Below, in pieces: positions 46,219 to 58,700 of a DNA stretch of 64,000 nt. A model generated the notes under the pieces. The model was not told the DNA's origin and searched no databases. It was given only the letters and a program-made list of their open reading frames with translations. The stretch covers positions 5,704,001 through 5,768,000 of the forward strand of contig OZ316891.1 of assembly GCA_973895155.1 (NCBI GenBank). Reading direction: 5' to 3'. The first letter of the stretch is position 1; each line of letters starts with the position of its first letter. This DNA is from Marsupella aquatica. Taxonomy: Eukaryota > Marchantiophyta. The translations under genes and the position numbers were made by a program.

Positions 46219-48480
46219 CTACATAGAGCTAGAAAGGAGTGTTCCTGCCCCTCCTTGCCTTCTTCCCCTTGGCCTTCTCCTTGCCCTTGCGTGCTCTTGG
46301 GGGGGGTGTGCAACCTGGACTTCCTCCTCCTCTTGGTCACCCTTGGGGTCACCCTCCTCCTCGTCCTCATCCTCATCCCCACCTCCACCGCCCTGGCTTG
46401 CCGCGCTACCACCCCCATCACCACTGGAACGTGCTGATGCAAATGACTGGTCTCCAGTGCTAGTTGGCTTGGCTTGAGTAGCAGGAGCTGTGCTCCCCTC
46501 CCTTGTCCCCTCCACATCCTCATCACTACTACGGTGCCACCCTCGATATGGGAGTCACCATCCTCCCCTCCCTGCTTCCATTAGCAAACCAGGGTGTCCG
46601 TTAGTCTCATATTCTTTACAAGTGTAAACAAAAGAGATATTCATTCAAAATTGCAATGAATGTAATAACCTAAAAATGCTCACCAATAATTCATCAACTT
46701 GCTGAAAGAGATGCTCCTTCCCATGTTTCTGGCCCACCTCCATCTCAGCTGCCGTAATCTTCCTCTTGTACCTCTTGTACTAAGCCAAAACAAAACCAAC
46801 ACAATTGGGTTAACACCAACCCATAACCCGATTCACATGGCTTCTAAAAATTAGGTGGTTTGTTGGGGCTGGTGGGGTGGGGCATCAAGGTTTTGGGTTT
46901 ATGGAGGGTGGCATATATGGGGAAGACCCTCAAAGAACACTTAAACAACTGGAAAATTTTTAAATTCAAAATTTTTAAATTTTGCGAAGGCATCACCTTT
47001 GCAATAATAAGGACAATTACGTTTGCGAAGCTGGTTGCGATGCAAACATCTTCACAACGCCTTCGCAAACGTAAGCAAAAAAAGGGCATAATAAGGATTT
47101 GCGAAGTTACCCGCATCGCAAATGCATCGCAAACTCTGTCATGGCAAAAACCCAAGAGGGAAGCAACTGTACATGACCTAATCTGACACAACAAGTCTAA
47201 TTGTAACTACTTGGTGGAAATGCAAGAAAGAGTTGGCTCATTGTAGGTGTGTTGGAATAGGAATTGGAGTAGCAAGAAGTCAAGGGAGGAGAGGGAGGTG
47301 CACTCACGAATGGTGCTTTGAGGCTGAGAAGGCCACCTTGACCCAGCCTATGGGTGATGTTGGGCTTGTCTCGGACTTGCTCAGCTGCCTTGAGGAACTT
47401 GTTGGGCGGATCGCCCACTTTTGCTACAACCTGCTGGAGCTGGGCTACCTTCTGCTCCATCACCTTCAGGTCCCGGTCAGACTACCCGGCCTCCTTTGCC
47501 CTTCAAGCCTTTGCCAGCTTCTCTGTGAAATCATTGAGGAGCCTGGCTGCTTTCAACTTCACCTCTGTCTGGTAGAAGGCCTGCCAGATATCTTCTGAGA
47601 ATTGCAGCGGCCTCTGCAAATTCCTATACTCCTCCAAATCTCTAAGGTGAGACCTGATCTTCATTCTATCATGGTATCTAGCTTGTGACATGGAGTTTGA
47701 AATTTTGTCAGCAAGCCACTATGAATCCATCTCTCCTCCACTTTGAAATGCATCTTTAACCTGATTAATGACTCGCTTCTACTCTGCCTTTGAGCGAGTG
47801 CCCCACTCAACTCCTCTTGCAAAATTTGTGGATACAATGTGCCTGATTGTGCTCTTGGCCCCATTGTAAGCAAGCTCGGTGGGAATCCCCTCATCCTCTA
47901 AAGTAATCAGAGGCAGCTTCCTCCTTCTTTCTTCGCTCCTCCCTCTGTTTCCCGATCAGGTCTCTCTCATCTTTCCTCCTCTTCTTTTCCAATGCTTGAG
48001 GCAAGAGCACTCCAGCCTAAGCTCTCTCATCCCTCTTTCACTTCCTCTCAGCAGCTGCCTGCTCTGCTGTCTTCCTTGCATCCTCCTCTACTACTGCTTG
48101 CTTGGAGTGAGACCTGCTTGCAAGGCTTGGCCCATAAGGGCACTCAATGATGCCAGCCCTGTTGGATTGCTGAAATCAATTTGACTCAACTGTGCAACCA
48201 AAAAATGCTCATCCACAATCGCCTTCAATCGATCCCCCCCCCTTGGTTGCCTCCGCTGTTGCCAGAAGCTCCTCCATCACCACCAGTCCCCTCTCCGCTT
48301 GCCATCGCTCCTCCCTTGCCCTCGTCGCTCTCCTCAGGCCTGAATGAACTGAATCCGCCTTGTCCGCGCTCGGCAATCCATAAGGATTCAAAATATTAGG
48401 CTTTGCAATTCGTTTTGCATCGCAGTTTGCGATGCATCTGCCTTTGCAAATGCTATCTTTGCAAAGCTTCAGGATTCGCA
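46219..48480 (-). pseudogene. Decayed transposon-like gene, acidic/coiled-coil protein
   Basis: Minus-strand coding signal extends over about 2.2 kb in several frames. It runs from a Gly/Ser-rich N-terminus (about 48300) through DEHFLVAQLSQIDFSNPTGL (about 48210), a charged helical stretch, EGIPTELAYNGAKSTIRHIV (about 47895-47840), RYHDRMKIRSHLRDLEEYR and FSEDIWQAFYQTEVKLKAAR (47690-47540). A coiled coil follows (MEQKVAQLQQVVAKV, 47460), ending in an acidic tail (DEDEDEEEGD) at about 46380. At least five in-frame stops interrupt it. The composition resembles accessory or ORF1-type proteins of plant DNA transposons, but I cannot name the family. TTTGCGAAG-word clusters lie inside it and at its 5' end. 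Confidence 0.45.
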
Positions 48481-50426
48481 AACAACTTCGCTATTTGGTT
48501 TTGCCATAACCCCCGTCTCGCATGCGTATTTGATGTGTTGTTAGGGATTCTAAGGGGGCTTATGAACATTAAATGGGGTAGAAGTAGAGGATTATGTTGC
48601 ATTTTAGTGGGATGTGATCAGATAAGGATTGGGGGGTTTAGAAAATTGAAGGAGTTATATTGGAGGGTAAGAGGAGGGGGTTTGGCCTGGTTGGGGGAGG
48701 GTTTCTTTTGTGAAGGTTGGGCTTAGATTGGCTTAGATACGAGGGGTTTTATGTTTTGGGTTTGCAGGGGGGTTTTATTTACGAAGGTTGGGGTTATATG
48801 TATTGGAGGGTAAGAGCTAGGAGGGGTTTTATGTTTTGGGTTTTGGGTTTTAGGCCAACTTAGGAGGGTTGAAAAGAGAGGTTTCAGTTTTATAGTATCT
48901 TGGGTTACTTTTATGGTATCTTAGGAGGGTAACCAAGAGGGGTGGCATATAATTATGGTAGAGAGAAGCATACTTAGGATGGTTGAAGGGAATTGACCAT
49001 TTAGGTTTTTGCTAACTTCATTCAAGGCTTACGTTTTTAGAGTTCCCAAGGGTCTAGGGTGGATTTTTATTGCATGACACTCACCTTTCACTTGAAGCAG
49101 GATGAGGTTTTGGTTTTTATGCTAACAATTGAGGGAAAGCCCATGTAATCATGATCCAACGCAGGAGAATGAGCGAGAGGGCAAAGATGAAGGAATGAGT
49201 GAATGAGCGAATCTCCTTGAAATATATAACTGACACGAGGAATGGGCGAGCGTGAAAATGGGCCAGTGTGAAGCGTGAAGACATCATTAAGAGCGCCGCC
49301 AAAAATATCGACGAATCTTACCAGAAGACAATCGTGTAGAGCTATTAGCCTGTCACATTCGAGCAGATGTGCTTATTCTTTTGTCATTATCTGTTGTCAT
49401 TATCTGACATGATTAATTGCGCCGCCAAAATATCGGAAAATCGGACCACACGACAATCTAGCAGAGCGGCCACCCTATCATTTTTGTCCATTATATTCGG
49501 GATTTCTATCTGGGATGGTATTTATCGATTAGTCGTCCTAATTCTCTAGTCATTCTCTCGCCAGAGGTGAATGGTTCCGAGGACAAGTTCTGGCATGGGT
49601 GGTTCCGAGGACAGGTTTTGCCACGGGTTTGAGTCCAAGGACTGCTTCTGGGCGCCCAATCGGTACGTCCCTTATGGGATTCCATTCCTATGACTGTCTC
49701 ATTCCTGTCACTCTTGGAGAATGTTTTTTTAGGACAATTATCTGTACCTCATTTCTTTCAAAAGTTCTACTAAATAGGGGTACTGTAATAGGATATTTAG
49801 CATTTCAAGAGGAATTAGACCTCATTTCTTCCATAACTGCCCTAATTTTAGAATTAGACTTCATTTCTTCTTAATTGAGGACGATTGAGGTTCCTAACAT
49901 GGGTTATGTCTTGGTCTTGAGGAATTGGACTTCAATTGTAACACAATTTATAAGTTGGGTGGTTCCTTAATGTGATATTACATGGTTGGGGATTTGTACC
50001 CTGTTGGAATTTGTACCCTAATGGAATTTGTACACTGGTGGACCTTTTACCCTGTTGGAATTTGTACCTTGTTGGACTTTCCTTCTCTCTTAGAGTGAAG
50101 CATCGAATAATAGTGGGTCCTTTCCTTACTTCTTGTGGGACTTTTTGTCATAAATGCATATGATTGTGATAATTCCGTTACTTTTGGGAGATGTTTAGAC
50201 CTAAGCTGATGCTCTACACGAGGCTCGCCTAGCCATCGAACCTCCTTGTGTTTCCTTCCACTACCTGTATGCGTTAATAATTCTACACGAGCCTCGTGTT
50301 GAGGGATACTGACGTGCATGTTTTATTCTGGTTAACCAGGTCTTTTCCTGCCGGTGAATAATTCCCGTCTTGTGTCCACACGAGAGTCGTGTCGAAGTTA
50401 CTGTTAACCTCGAATCGGTCAAGAAT
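48481..50426. other. Intergenic, GT-rich, with short tandem repeats
   Basis: 48530-48960 is G/T-rich (GGGTTTTATGTTTTGGGTTT repeated). A duplicated GGTGGTTCCGAGGACAGGTT-like unit lies at 49570-49625. Variants of TTGGAATTTGTACCCT recur five to six times at 49984-50077. Imperfect palindromes built on CACGAG/CTCGTG occur at about 50215, 50285 and 50380, just before the DUF8039-like frame. Confidence 0.4.
49984..50077 (+). repeat. Degenerate 17-18 bp tandem repeat (TTGGAATTTGTACCCTG)
   Basis: Five to six head-to-tail variants of one short unit. Confidence 0.7.
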
Positions 50427-50882
50427 ATGTTTTCCCCTGGGGATCGAGTTAATCTCTTATTGAATGATGAACCCATTGCGGGTGGGACGGTTTTCAGCAT
50501 TACTCCCTCGGACTCTTGTCACAACATTCTGATTGGCGAGCATAGAATCAGTGTTTCTGTTGAGGATGCATTCTTCCACCTTGCTGAGTTACCTTATCCA
50601 AACGCAGGGGCGGACCTGGTCGGTGAAAGCTTAAATTCAGTAATTCTGTGGGATCGGTCCAGCGTAAGGTTTGCGGAAAGCCAGCGCCCGGTTTATCCAG
50701 GTGACAACCAAGAGGAGATTCCTCTAGAACAGGAAGCAGGTTTTGGGGAGCAAGATGCCACGGGAGACACTGTCCATAGTCAGGACAATGTTCTCTTGAG
50801 CGAGGACCTGAGCGATCGAAGTAGGTGGTTCAAGAAGTTTGCTTTGCTTTACGGAGACGATGATGAGACACTACTGGCTTGA
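50427..50882 (+). CDS. DUF8039-like domain fragment (CACTA transposon-associated, tentative)
   Basis: 151 residues from the first ATG in a frame that is open from further upstream. The pattern GDRVNLLLNDEPIAGGTVFS, HNILIGEHRISVSVEDAFFH, LAELPYPNAG and VILWDRSSVRFAE has the rhythm I associate with DUF8039, a domain found at the end of plant En/Spm (CACTA) transposon-related proteins. It is followed by an acidic tail (NQEEIPLEQEAGF, DDDETLLA). No transposase core is visible beside it, so this is likely a fragment or an exapted piece. Imperfect CACGAG/CTCGTG palindromes lie just upstream. The assignment is weak and from memory. Confidence 0.35.
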   Translation: MFSPGDRVNLLLNDEPIAGGTVFSITPSDSCHNILIGEHRISVSVEDAFFHLAELPYPNAGADLVGESLNSVILWDRSSVRFAESQRPVYPGDNQEEIPLEQEAGFGEQDATGDTVHSQDNVLLSEDLSDRSRWFKKFALLYGDDDETLLA

Positions 50883-53457
50883 GGGTGTATCACGAATCCG
50901 CACCCTCAAGCATTGATTAACAATGAGAGAGTTGGAGATGATCATGTTGGGATCAATATTCTCACACTGGCCACCGACAACAACATCTCAAAGATGACGT
51001 TCACTTGACCACTTGATTTTCACTGATGTGTCCACGTTTTTTTTATCAAAAACTATGATGGCCTCTTGAGGTGGTCTAAAAGTATAGACCACTTGATCCA
51101 TCTCTATTCAGGGTCAGGCATTTTAACTTTAGTTTATAATGATTCTCACGTGAACATAAGCTTCAGTTTAAAGGGTTTTCCTTTTTGCCAATGTGGCCAA
51201 TGTCACCCTGTGCAAAGGGAAAGATCTAGGAAACTTCTCTATCTCATTTTTCCTATACTACTTTTTGACCATCAAATCACCCTAGATTAAGAATGACAGT
51301 TAGATTCTGGCGAGTAAAGGACTTAGCCGCCCCAGCTACATCTTGTGGACTTGATTGACCACAAAGATGGATTGAGTACTTGATTAGACCCCTTGAATGG
51401 TAGGCGGTGCGGTCCAGCATCCAAAAATACTGTAACTCCAAAAAATATATTAAGCTGCAGTAGTTGCCATCGGGTTTACCTCCGCTGCACAGGGCACCAC
51501 TCCATACTCAGAGTGTCACAAAACCTACAAAATGTCAAATTTTGATATAACCCCAACATTTTATTGGATCATGACTAAAAGAATTTTGTGTGAACTGAAA
51601 ACTGTAGGGCGTCTCAATCCTCTCCTTTCTGCCTCCAGTCACGGTAAGTGACAAATTCCCGGAAAAAGGTGGCGGACAAGAAGGCGGACAAGAAAATGTG
51701 TGTCAGCTCCTGACCCATGACTGGACTTCCCGCAACTTCAAGGTTTGAGACACCCTAGTGGTGTTAGTTGTACTTAGCTGGCTGCTGCTTTTTGATGCGC
51801 TATAAATTTTTGTATAGAAGTCCTCAGCAGCTATACCCATCACACTCCATAACTCCCTCCAGGCCCGGTACACAACTCCCTCCAGGCCTGGTACACCTCC
51901 TCTGCTTCGTGCTCATGAATATCTGTTGACAAGTTCTCCGATAATTGATGAGCGCTTCGTTCATACATATCCTGACATTACCGAAGTTTAGGTCCTCATT
52001 TCTTGGGACCCTTCACATGCGAGTTGGGTCTTATCAGTGTGCTACTTGAAAGCCTGGTGCCCGGTTTCGTAGTTCACAAGTTTGCAGGCAAGTCAATGGC
52101 CAACACCAAGAGGTGCTCTGAGACGAGTGAGAATGCTGAGTACCGCTGGAGGCTGTGTCCCAATGCTGACCGAAACAAAACCCAAATGCTATGGACGATG
52201 CGGGTCCTCACTGCCAGGTAAGCGAGGGACCCTATGTTATATCGCAAGAGAGACCCTATATTGCTTTCCAGGGTCCTATGCTGCTGTACACATCCACTCA
52301 GCGTAGAAAGCACGCAGAAAGATGCTCAGTGACAACGAGGTGGGGCCAAAGTAGATTCGAGTCCACGCAATCCAGACCGAAAGAGACGAGCGATGAGTTT
52401 ACGGTCTAGGTTTAGAGTTGCGCGAATTGGACCTGTGCACCCCTTCCGTCTCTATCCCTGCTTGTTTCTATCCCTGCTTGTGAATTGTGAAACTAGCGTT
52501 GCAGCAAGCGGCCCACCATCTAGGCTACTCCCAAGATGAGAGCACCCAAGATGAGAGCAAGACTCTCGTACTGGTGAGTTGACGCAAGAGAATCTGTTTG
52601 GTAGATTTAGAGTTGCTTCCAAGGTCAGAAGGAGCTGAATGTCCTGACGGCTAATGCCACAGTCATGGGCATGGTCCTCGAGCGTCGGAAGCTCAAATTG
52701 GGCAGCTCAACGCAATGGACGCCTAGCCTGCATGGTCCTTCATGACACTACGTAACAAAGTTATCAATAATAATGGATACTCCAATCAAAATGCTCTGCA
52801 GACACTTGTAAAATAAGAAATAAAAACCAAAGCTCCCGTAGATTGTACCCAAGATTGTACGTTAGACCAGATGCTCGGATGGACTGCGAGGCCGGCAGGA
52901 ACCAACTCACACGGAATTGGTTAGAAAATTTGCGTTGGGTTCTCCAACGCCAAATTCCCCGTAGTGTCCAGCCAACCAGCATTGTTGGCTTTTCGGCGTC
53001 TTTCGATCGTAAATGGCAAGAAACTTGGGTACATGACCCGAATTACGAAGGCCAATGTGAAACTGCGTTGTACAGCCTCCCGGAGCACTTTACCAAATTT
53101 CTGTGAAAGCAAATGTGACTGAAGGTCCTCGATCCGGTAAACTACGAGCGAGGCATTTACCGTCACCAATAGGAGAACTAGGGGCCTTGACACCACAAGA
53201 TGCCCTGATGAATAATTACTGTAGCACATTCGACTTGGGTAGGAAGGATCTTCAGATGAATTAAAGTCCAAAGACGTTTCCATTCAGCAGAAGACCATCT
53301 AACCTATTTAATTTAAGACGAAGCACTTCCGGCTCGTGCTCCAGCCATGTTGTATCACTAGAGTGCAGTAAATTCCACTCCCGAGCCAAATTGAGTCCCC
53401 GCTGTTGATTTGAAAAGTTGCGTTCTCACGGAAGGCAGTTCGTTCTTCTGTTTCTGA
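50883..53457. other. Intergenic, no convincing gene
   Basis: A diverged copy of repeat family 1 lies at 51266. A 25-bp duplication (AACTCCCTCCAGGCC(C/T)GGTA) lies at 51848-51900. An open frame at 52843-53106 has protein-like composition but no recognised motif, and the other strand is equally open there. Confidence 0.35.
51266..51330 (+). repeat. Dispersed repeat family 1, copy 4 (diverged)
   Basis: TGACCATCAAATCACCCTAG then TGACAGTTAGATTCTGGCGA, the same two blocks as the other copies. Confidence 0.5.
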
Positions 53458-53793
53458 ATGCCCTTCAGCTTCAACGCAATCACCAGAGTGGCCAGACGGT
53501 GCTCCGGCTGCGCGACCGGAATATGCAAACTCTGGACCAACGAGTCAAAGGAGGAGGCGATTGATGAGTTGGTGAAGTCTCACTTAAAGCAGAATTCAAC
53601 GGTCTCAACTCCTGAGAACGCGCTTGTGTGGTGTAGGCCTTGGTGGAACAAAGAACATGTTATCTCATGGGCCCAGGACGCTCTATGTTTTGGACTTTTC
53701 TCCCTTTTTCTTGTTGCACTTTTAATGGTTACTGTGTTAGCTGATGCATACGAGTCCAATGCCTTGGACTCAATTTCCACCGCAAGAATATGA
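53458..53793 (+). CDS. Possible small single-pass membrane protein, unrecognised
   Basis: 111 residues from an ATG at 53458. The N-terminal part is Cys/Trp-containing and basic, the middle charged (NESKEEAIDELVKSHLKQN), then a hydrophobic helix LCFGLFSLFLVALLMVTVLA, then a short polar tail ending in a stop. The strong helix and balanced codon content make it better than most short frames here. No family is recognised, and it could be one exon of a longer gene or chance. Confidence 0.25.
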   Translation: MPFSFNAITRVARRCSGCATGICKLWTNESKEEAIDELVKSHLKQNSTVSTPENALVWCRPWWNKEHVISWAQDALCFGLFSLFLVALLMVTVLADAYESNALDSISTARI

Positions 53794-55742
53794 AGTCAAG
53801 GTGGTATTGTTTATAATTTGTTCCAGATGCGGGTCTGACGCAAGACCATGTGAATATTGACTAAGCGAACCGTCGGACGTGTTGTCCCATAAGAGAATCT
53901 TGAGTTTTCGAATAGTTCCAATTTGTTGGGTTTGGTAGTCTATTACGGTGGCCCCGGCTGGGACCAAAGGCTGCAAATTGCAGACTGACGCCCAAATGGT
54001 CAGAACACGTGTATTGGATAGGGAACACGGAACGCTTTCTGGTAGGCTCTACTCGTAGAGAAAGGACTTTCCACGACAGTCAACTCTTAGGAAAGTAAAT
54101 AATGTAATTAAAAAGTGGAAACCGTGATAGTCACTCGTTGGAGCAGATATCCATCTCGTAGGAACCATTTTGTAAGAAGTTGCTGGGTATAACCTACTAC
54201 TAAGGCGAGCTAAGCCCATATAACCCACCGAACTCAAAATATCTCTGAGCTTGCGTGTTGTGGTTCAAAGTGTTTTGGAGTTTTCCAGGTCGTTGTGCCG
54301 AGCTCTTCCTTTTCCAGATCTCTTCAGTAGCGATGGCCCCGGGTGCAATCCGATCCATGCTGTCGATCGCGTAGGAAGCATGAACTCTACTCATTAAATG
54401 CCCTTTTGTCAAGTTCGGCGAAAACTTTGGCTTCGGTTCAGGTCGATTCGAAAACTTTGCCTTCGGTTCAGGTCGACCGATCTCGCCGCACGCAACCATA
54501 TCCTGGTATTTTCTGGCCATGTGAGGCTCAACTTGATCGTGATGCACAGTTGGCCCAAGGCTGCCTCCTCAATTTCAGCTAACATTGACGTCAACGTTTT
54601 TCGACGATCTGAATTTTCCCTGCTCGAACCTTCAGGTCTGGCGGAAGGGGTCGCCATCCAAAGTTGTCAGTAAGGTATGTGTTGTTCATACATGCGCAGT
54701 AAGCTTGCAGTCCCATATTCCTGGCAATCCTTGAGTTCTGCTGCAGCCCAGCATGTCTTGCCTCCTACTAATTCAGTTGCAGCTCTGCACTCTGTAATGG
54801 TTGCACCTATGTACTCTGTAATGTTTGCAGAATGCATTTTCATAGAGTAGAAAGTTCTCTGGGTATTGCAATCCCTCCATCACGCCGGGGTACAGTAACG
54901 GTAGCTAGGCAGTGAATTGATGTTTCTTTCCTTCCATACAGTTGATCTCTTAGAGCTTACCAAATGGTTTGAAGTTGAAATCTTTCCTCTTGCACGTAAA
55001 CTAAGTCTTAGATTGCATTTGTGTGTGGGTGGGTGTTGGGGCGCGGGTGGGTTCCAAATGTGTCCTACTTGACAGGATTTCATCGACTAGAGAGTTATCT
55101 GGCTTTTCGATGCCTAGTAGCAGCTCACTAGACAGACCACTCTGATCTTCTCTTCTTTCTGATCTCTCTTGCATTCATAGAGATCGATCGAGCTTGTAAA
55201 CTAAATTGAAAGCTCTCCGTATTTGAAAGGGTTGTGACGGGCACGCTATCAGGGAAGTATCCCATGGGGACGGGTTAAGCATCTCTGTCAAGGTTTTCCC
55301 TTGTGAAGTGTTCCCTTCTGTGTCTGGTCCCGACGTCTTAAACGACACTGGCTGCATCGCCCTAATCTGTTATGAACGTCTGATCGGCACCAATTGGTGC
55401 CACAAGGTCTTGGATGTAGTGAGCAGAGATGCGCCAGTCCAATTAGACTAATCGTGTATTTTAAAAGATGCCCTCAGTCAGGAGGAAGCCATTCAAGGCG
55501 CAGAACTCAGAGGGAACACTATGTACACGCCACTCCCTGAAGAAACACTTCACTTTCTGGTACACTTAACGTCCCATAGAAGTGGCGAGGTCGTTTACCA
55601 AAGGGTATGGAGCACTGTTGCGCGCCTTCCGTGTGGCGTCAAACACATATACAGCAAGCGACTATACTTAGTGAGAGCACTTTTTTAACCTGAAATAATT
55701 GCTAACATCTTTCCATTGGGTGTCTGGTCCTACAGATTTATC
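53794..55742. other. Intergenic upstream of the NB-ARC-ARM gene
   Basis: No gene accepted. A direct duplication of about 30 bp (CGAAAACTTTG(G/C)CTTCGG plus TTCAGGTCGA) lies at 54419-54478. CCTACAG at 55729-55735, just before the start codon, may be the 3' end of a 5'-UTR intron. Confidence 0.35.
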
Positions 55743-58700
55743 ATGGCGGCCGTGAGTGAAGGTGTCAACGCTAGCCAATCGGTCCTCGACTTTGTGTCAC
55801 AGATGTATGACCGGTTTACTGCATCAGACCGTTATAAGAGCGAAGCCGTGATCCTCAACGCAAAGCTTGATTCCTTGAAGCAGGACGATCGCATCCAGCT
55901 GTTACCTGAAAGCGGCATTACGAGGCAAACTTTGATGAAAGCCGAAACAGCACTGAAGACAGCGCGAGCACGATTAAACAGCTTGGAGGAACGCGTGGAC
56001 AGCAGCCAGAGCTGTTTGCAATGTATCTGGTGGTTGTATGCGAAAGTGGCCTTGGCACTTTGCCCGTTGGAAAATGCATTGAAGAAGGTGGACGAAGACC
56101 TTGACAATATCCCAAAATTACTCAAGGAGGAAAACGAATCCGAGGATGGAAGGCGAAAAGCAGACATGTCTACACACGTCCACGACAATAACAAGTATGT
56201 CCCGATAGAAGAGTCACAGAGGAAGGTCATAGAAGCAATTGAAGATAGTGACGGTCCTCCCCTGATACTGCTACATGGTGGAGTAGGTAAAGGCAAGTCA
56301 ACCCTTGCTCGATATATGTGTAAGTGCTACGGAAAATCTGGCCAAAAGAGCAATGTGTTCGATCATGTGATTGTGGTCTCGTGTGGTAATAGTTCAATGT
56401 CTGATTCTGCTACTAAGCAATATGAAATTTTGGACAACTTTTCTGTCACTAGTTTGACAGACGAAAGAAGTTTGAAATACGAAAAGGCGGAATCTGGGAA
56501 GAACATTGACCCAAAGTCCAGAATCGAAGAAGCTCTGCAGAAGTATCTGCTTCACAAGAAGATTTTGATGGTCCTGGATGACGTTTCAGATCCGAGCTTT
56601 TTGAGTAAAATGTGGATGGCTGCCAGAGATGGGAAAGATGATAAAATTCTGATCACGTCCCAAAAGTCTAATTTATGTGACGCATTTCCGGGTGACTTTG
56701 TGCCGATTCTGATGGCAAATCCGACCGGAGGGGAAGCCAGGAGAATTCTTGCATCTCTTGTGGGGCTGGAGAATAAATCAATTCCTCGTCATTTACTGGT
56801 CAGTACTATTCGAGCACCTCCAATACAGTTTACTGTGAAATATATGCCGCACTAATTGTTTCCTTTGTTACATCCTTAGCACTAACATTGAACATGTATT
56901 CATATTTCTTCTTCTTGTGTAGGGAATAGCCAATAAGATGATTAAAGCAACGGATGGAAATCCATTAGCTTTGGGATGTTTGGCAACAGCCTTTTCTTTC
57001 GGCAAGGATAAAAAAGGCAAGAATGAATGGCAGGATGCTTGGAAGGAATTATCTATGCAACTAGGAAATACTGAAACAAGTTTTGTGCTCGGGCAAAATG
57101 ATGGGATTGCCCCCAGTAGAAGCCTATGGGGTGCTATGAAGCTTTGTATTGATTCTCTGGAAACTGAGGATGCGAGACAGACTCTCTTGTTGACATATGC
57201 ATGTAAAGGAGGATCGGTTCCTGAAGGGGTACTTCGAATTTTGTGTGCTGGCTTACAGATGTCAAGTACTATATTCAATAAGTCGAGAGATGAATTGCTA
57301 ATGAGAGAATTGCTGAAGCATCCAGCTGATATGTTAACATCAAAGATGAATTTGGGCAAGGAACTGAATGATGAAGAGTTAGAGGCATCTCCAACATGGT
57401 CTCTACAGTCTTTAGTGAAGCTCTATATGCAATGGGATGTGGCTGGCAAAACAGAAATGACAGCTATGTTTCGGACATTGCTTGGTGATGACAAGTCAAG
57501 CATCACATGCAAACAGGCGTACGCAACGGAAATAGTGGAGATAGAGACAGAACTAGTGGATAGTGACGACGAGACGAGAGTGAGAATCGCGCTCTGTGCT
57601 CTATACTTCGACCGCCACCACACTGATCAAGTTGTGACTGGTGCTGCGACTGAGGCTTGCAGAATGTCCAAAATAGACTTTGATGATAGTATAAATGATT
57701 TAAGGAGAAAAGCCATTGAGCCATTGGTGTGGTTGCTGGATAAACGTGAAGAACAGTTAGGCGAGGAATTGGGTGAGGAATTTGACGAGGAACTGGGAGA
57801 GGGAGCAGGAGAGGAATCAGATGAGGAAGTGCGTGAAGAATGGACGGAAGAAGATAAATGTCGTGTGAGGAAGGTATTTCACCTGTCATCCTGGAATACG
57901 TGCTTTCCTCTAAACCTTTCGCTCTACGTCACAGTTAATGCACGTCCACTATTTCTCTTGAATATGAATGGAACATTTCCAATTGAAAAGCATCATTTGA
58001 GTAATTCAACTACTTAGGCATTCACAGAATCTCTTAGTTTCACATGTTCGAAACGCGCGACAGAGTGAGTCAAAGTTCAATAGTTATTCTTCAGCTATTC
58101 ATCGCAAATAGGCGAGTCCTTTGAAAATCAATATAATTGACTGTTCTCTGTAAAACGTATATATGACTTTTTCCTGTGAATTCATTCTTGCAAGATCATG
58201 GACGTGTTGTTGATACCAAAAATATTAGTCTTGGAAGTCTATTTAACAAACCAGCAAAAGTTAGGTTTTCTGTATGTGGTATTTTCAAAAATCTAAGTGT
58301 AGTTTCTTAAAAGCTTGATTCTAAAGTTGTTGAAGAGCCATGTGTCTTCGGAAAAGCCTTCGGCGTTGTTTCTATTTGATGTGAATGTTTTTGACGATTC
58401 AAACAATCAAATTGCCTGAAGTTTAGTTTTTGTTACTGAATATAAATTTTTGGACATTGTGAACAACTCCCTTTGCAGGTTATTCTTCAGTACATATGCA
58501 AGCGCCAGCTAGATGCCAAGAACGTCTCTTACCTCTTGAAGTTGGTTGCTTGTCCTTCTGCACAGTTGGCCACTCTCCAGGCTCTCAGTCACATGGCATC
58601 CATAGAAGAAACTCCTCTGCTCAATGAAAACACAATCAGCTTTTTGCCAGCTGTAGTCGACCTTCTGAATTTGAAGGAGGGTTTCCACACGAGTGTCCAG

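Noticed and set aside
57503-57889. 128-residue minus-strand frame in the NB-ARC exon
   Set aside because: Antisense of the acidic linker exon, whose GAG/GAA codons read as CTC/TTC; the + strand is clearly coding.
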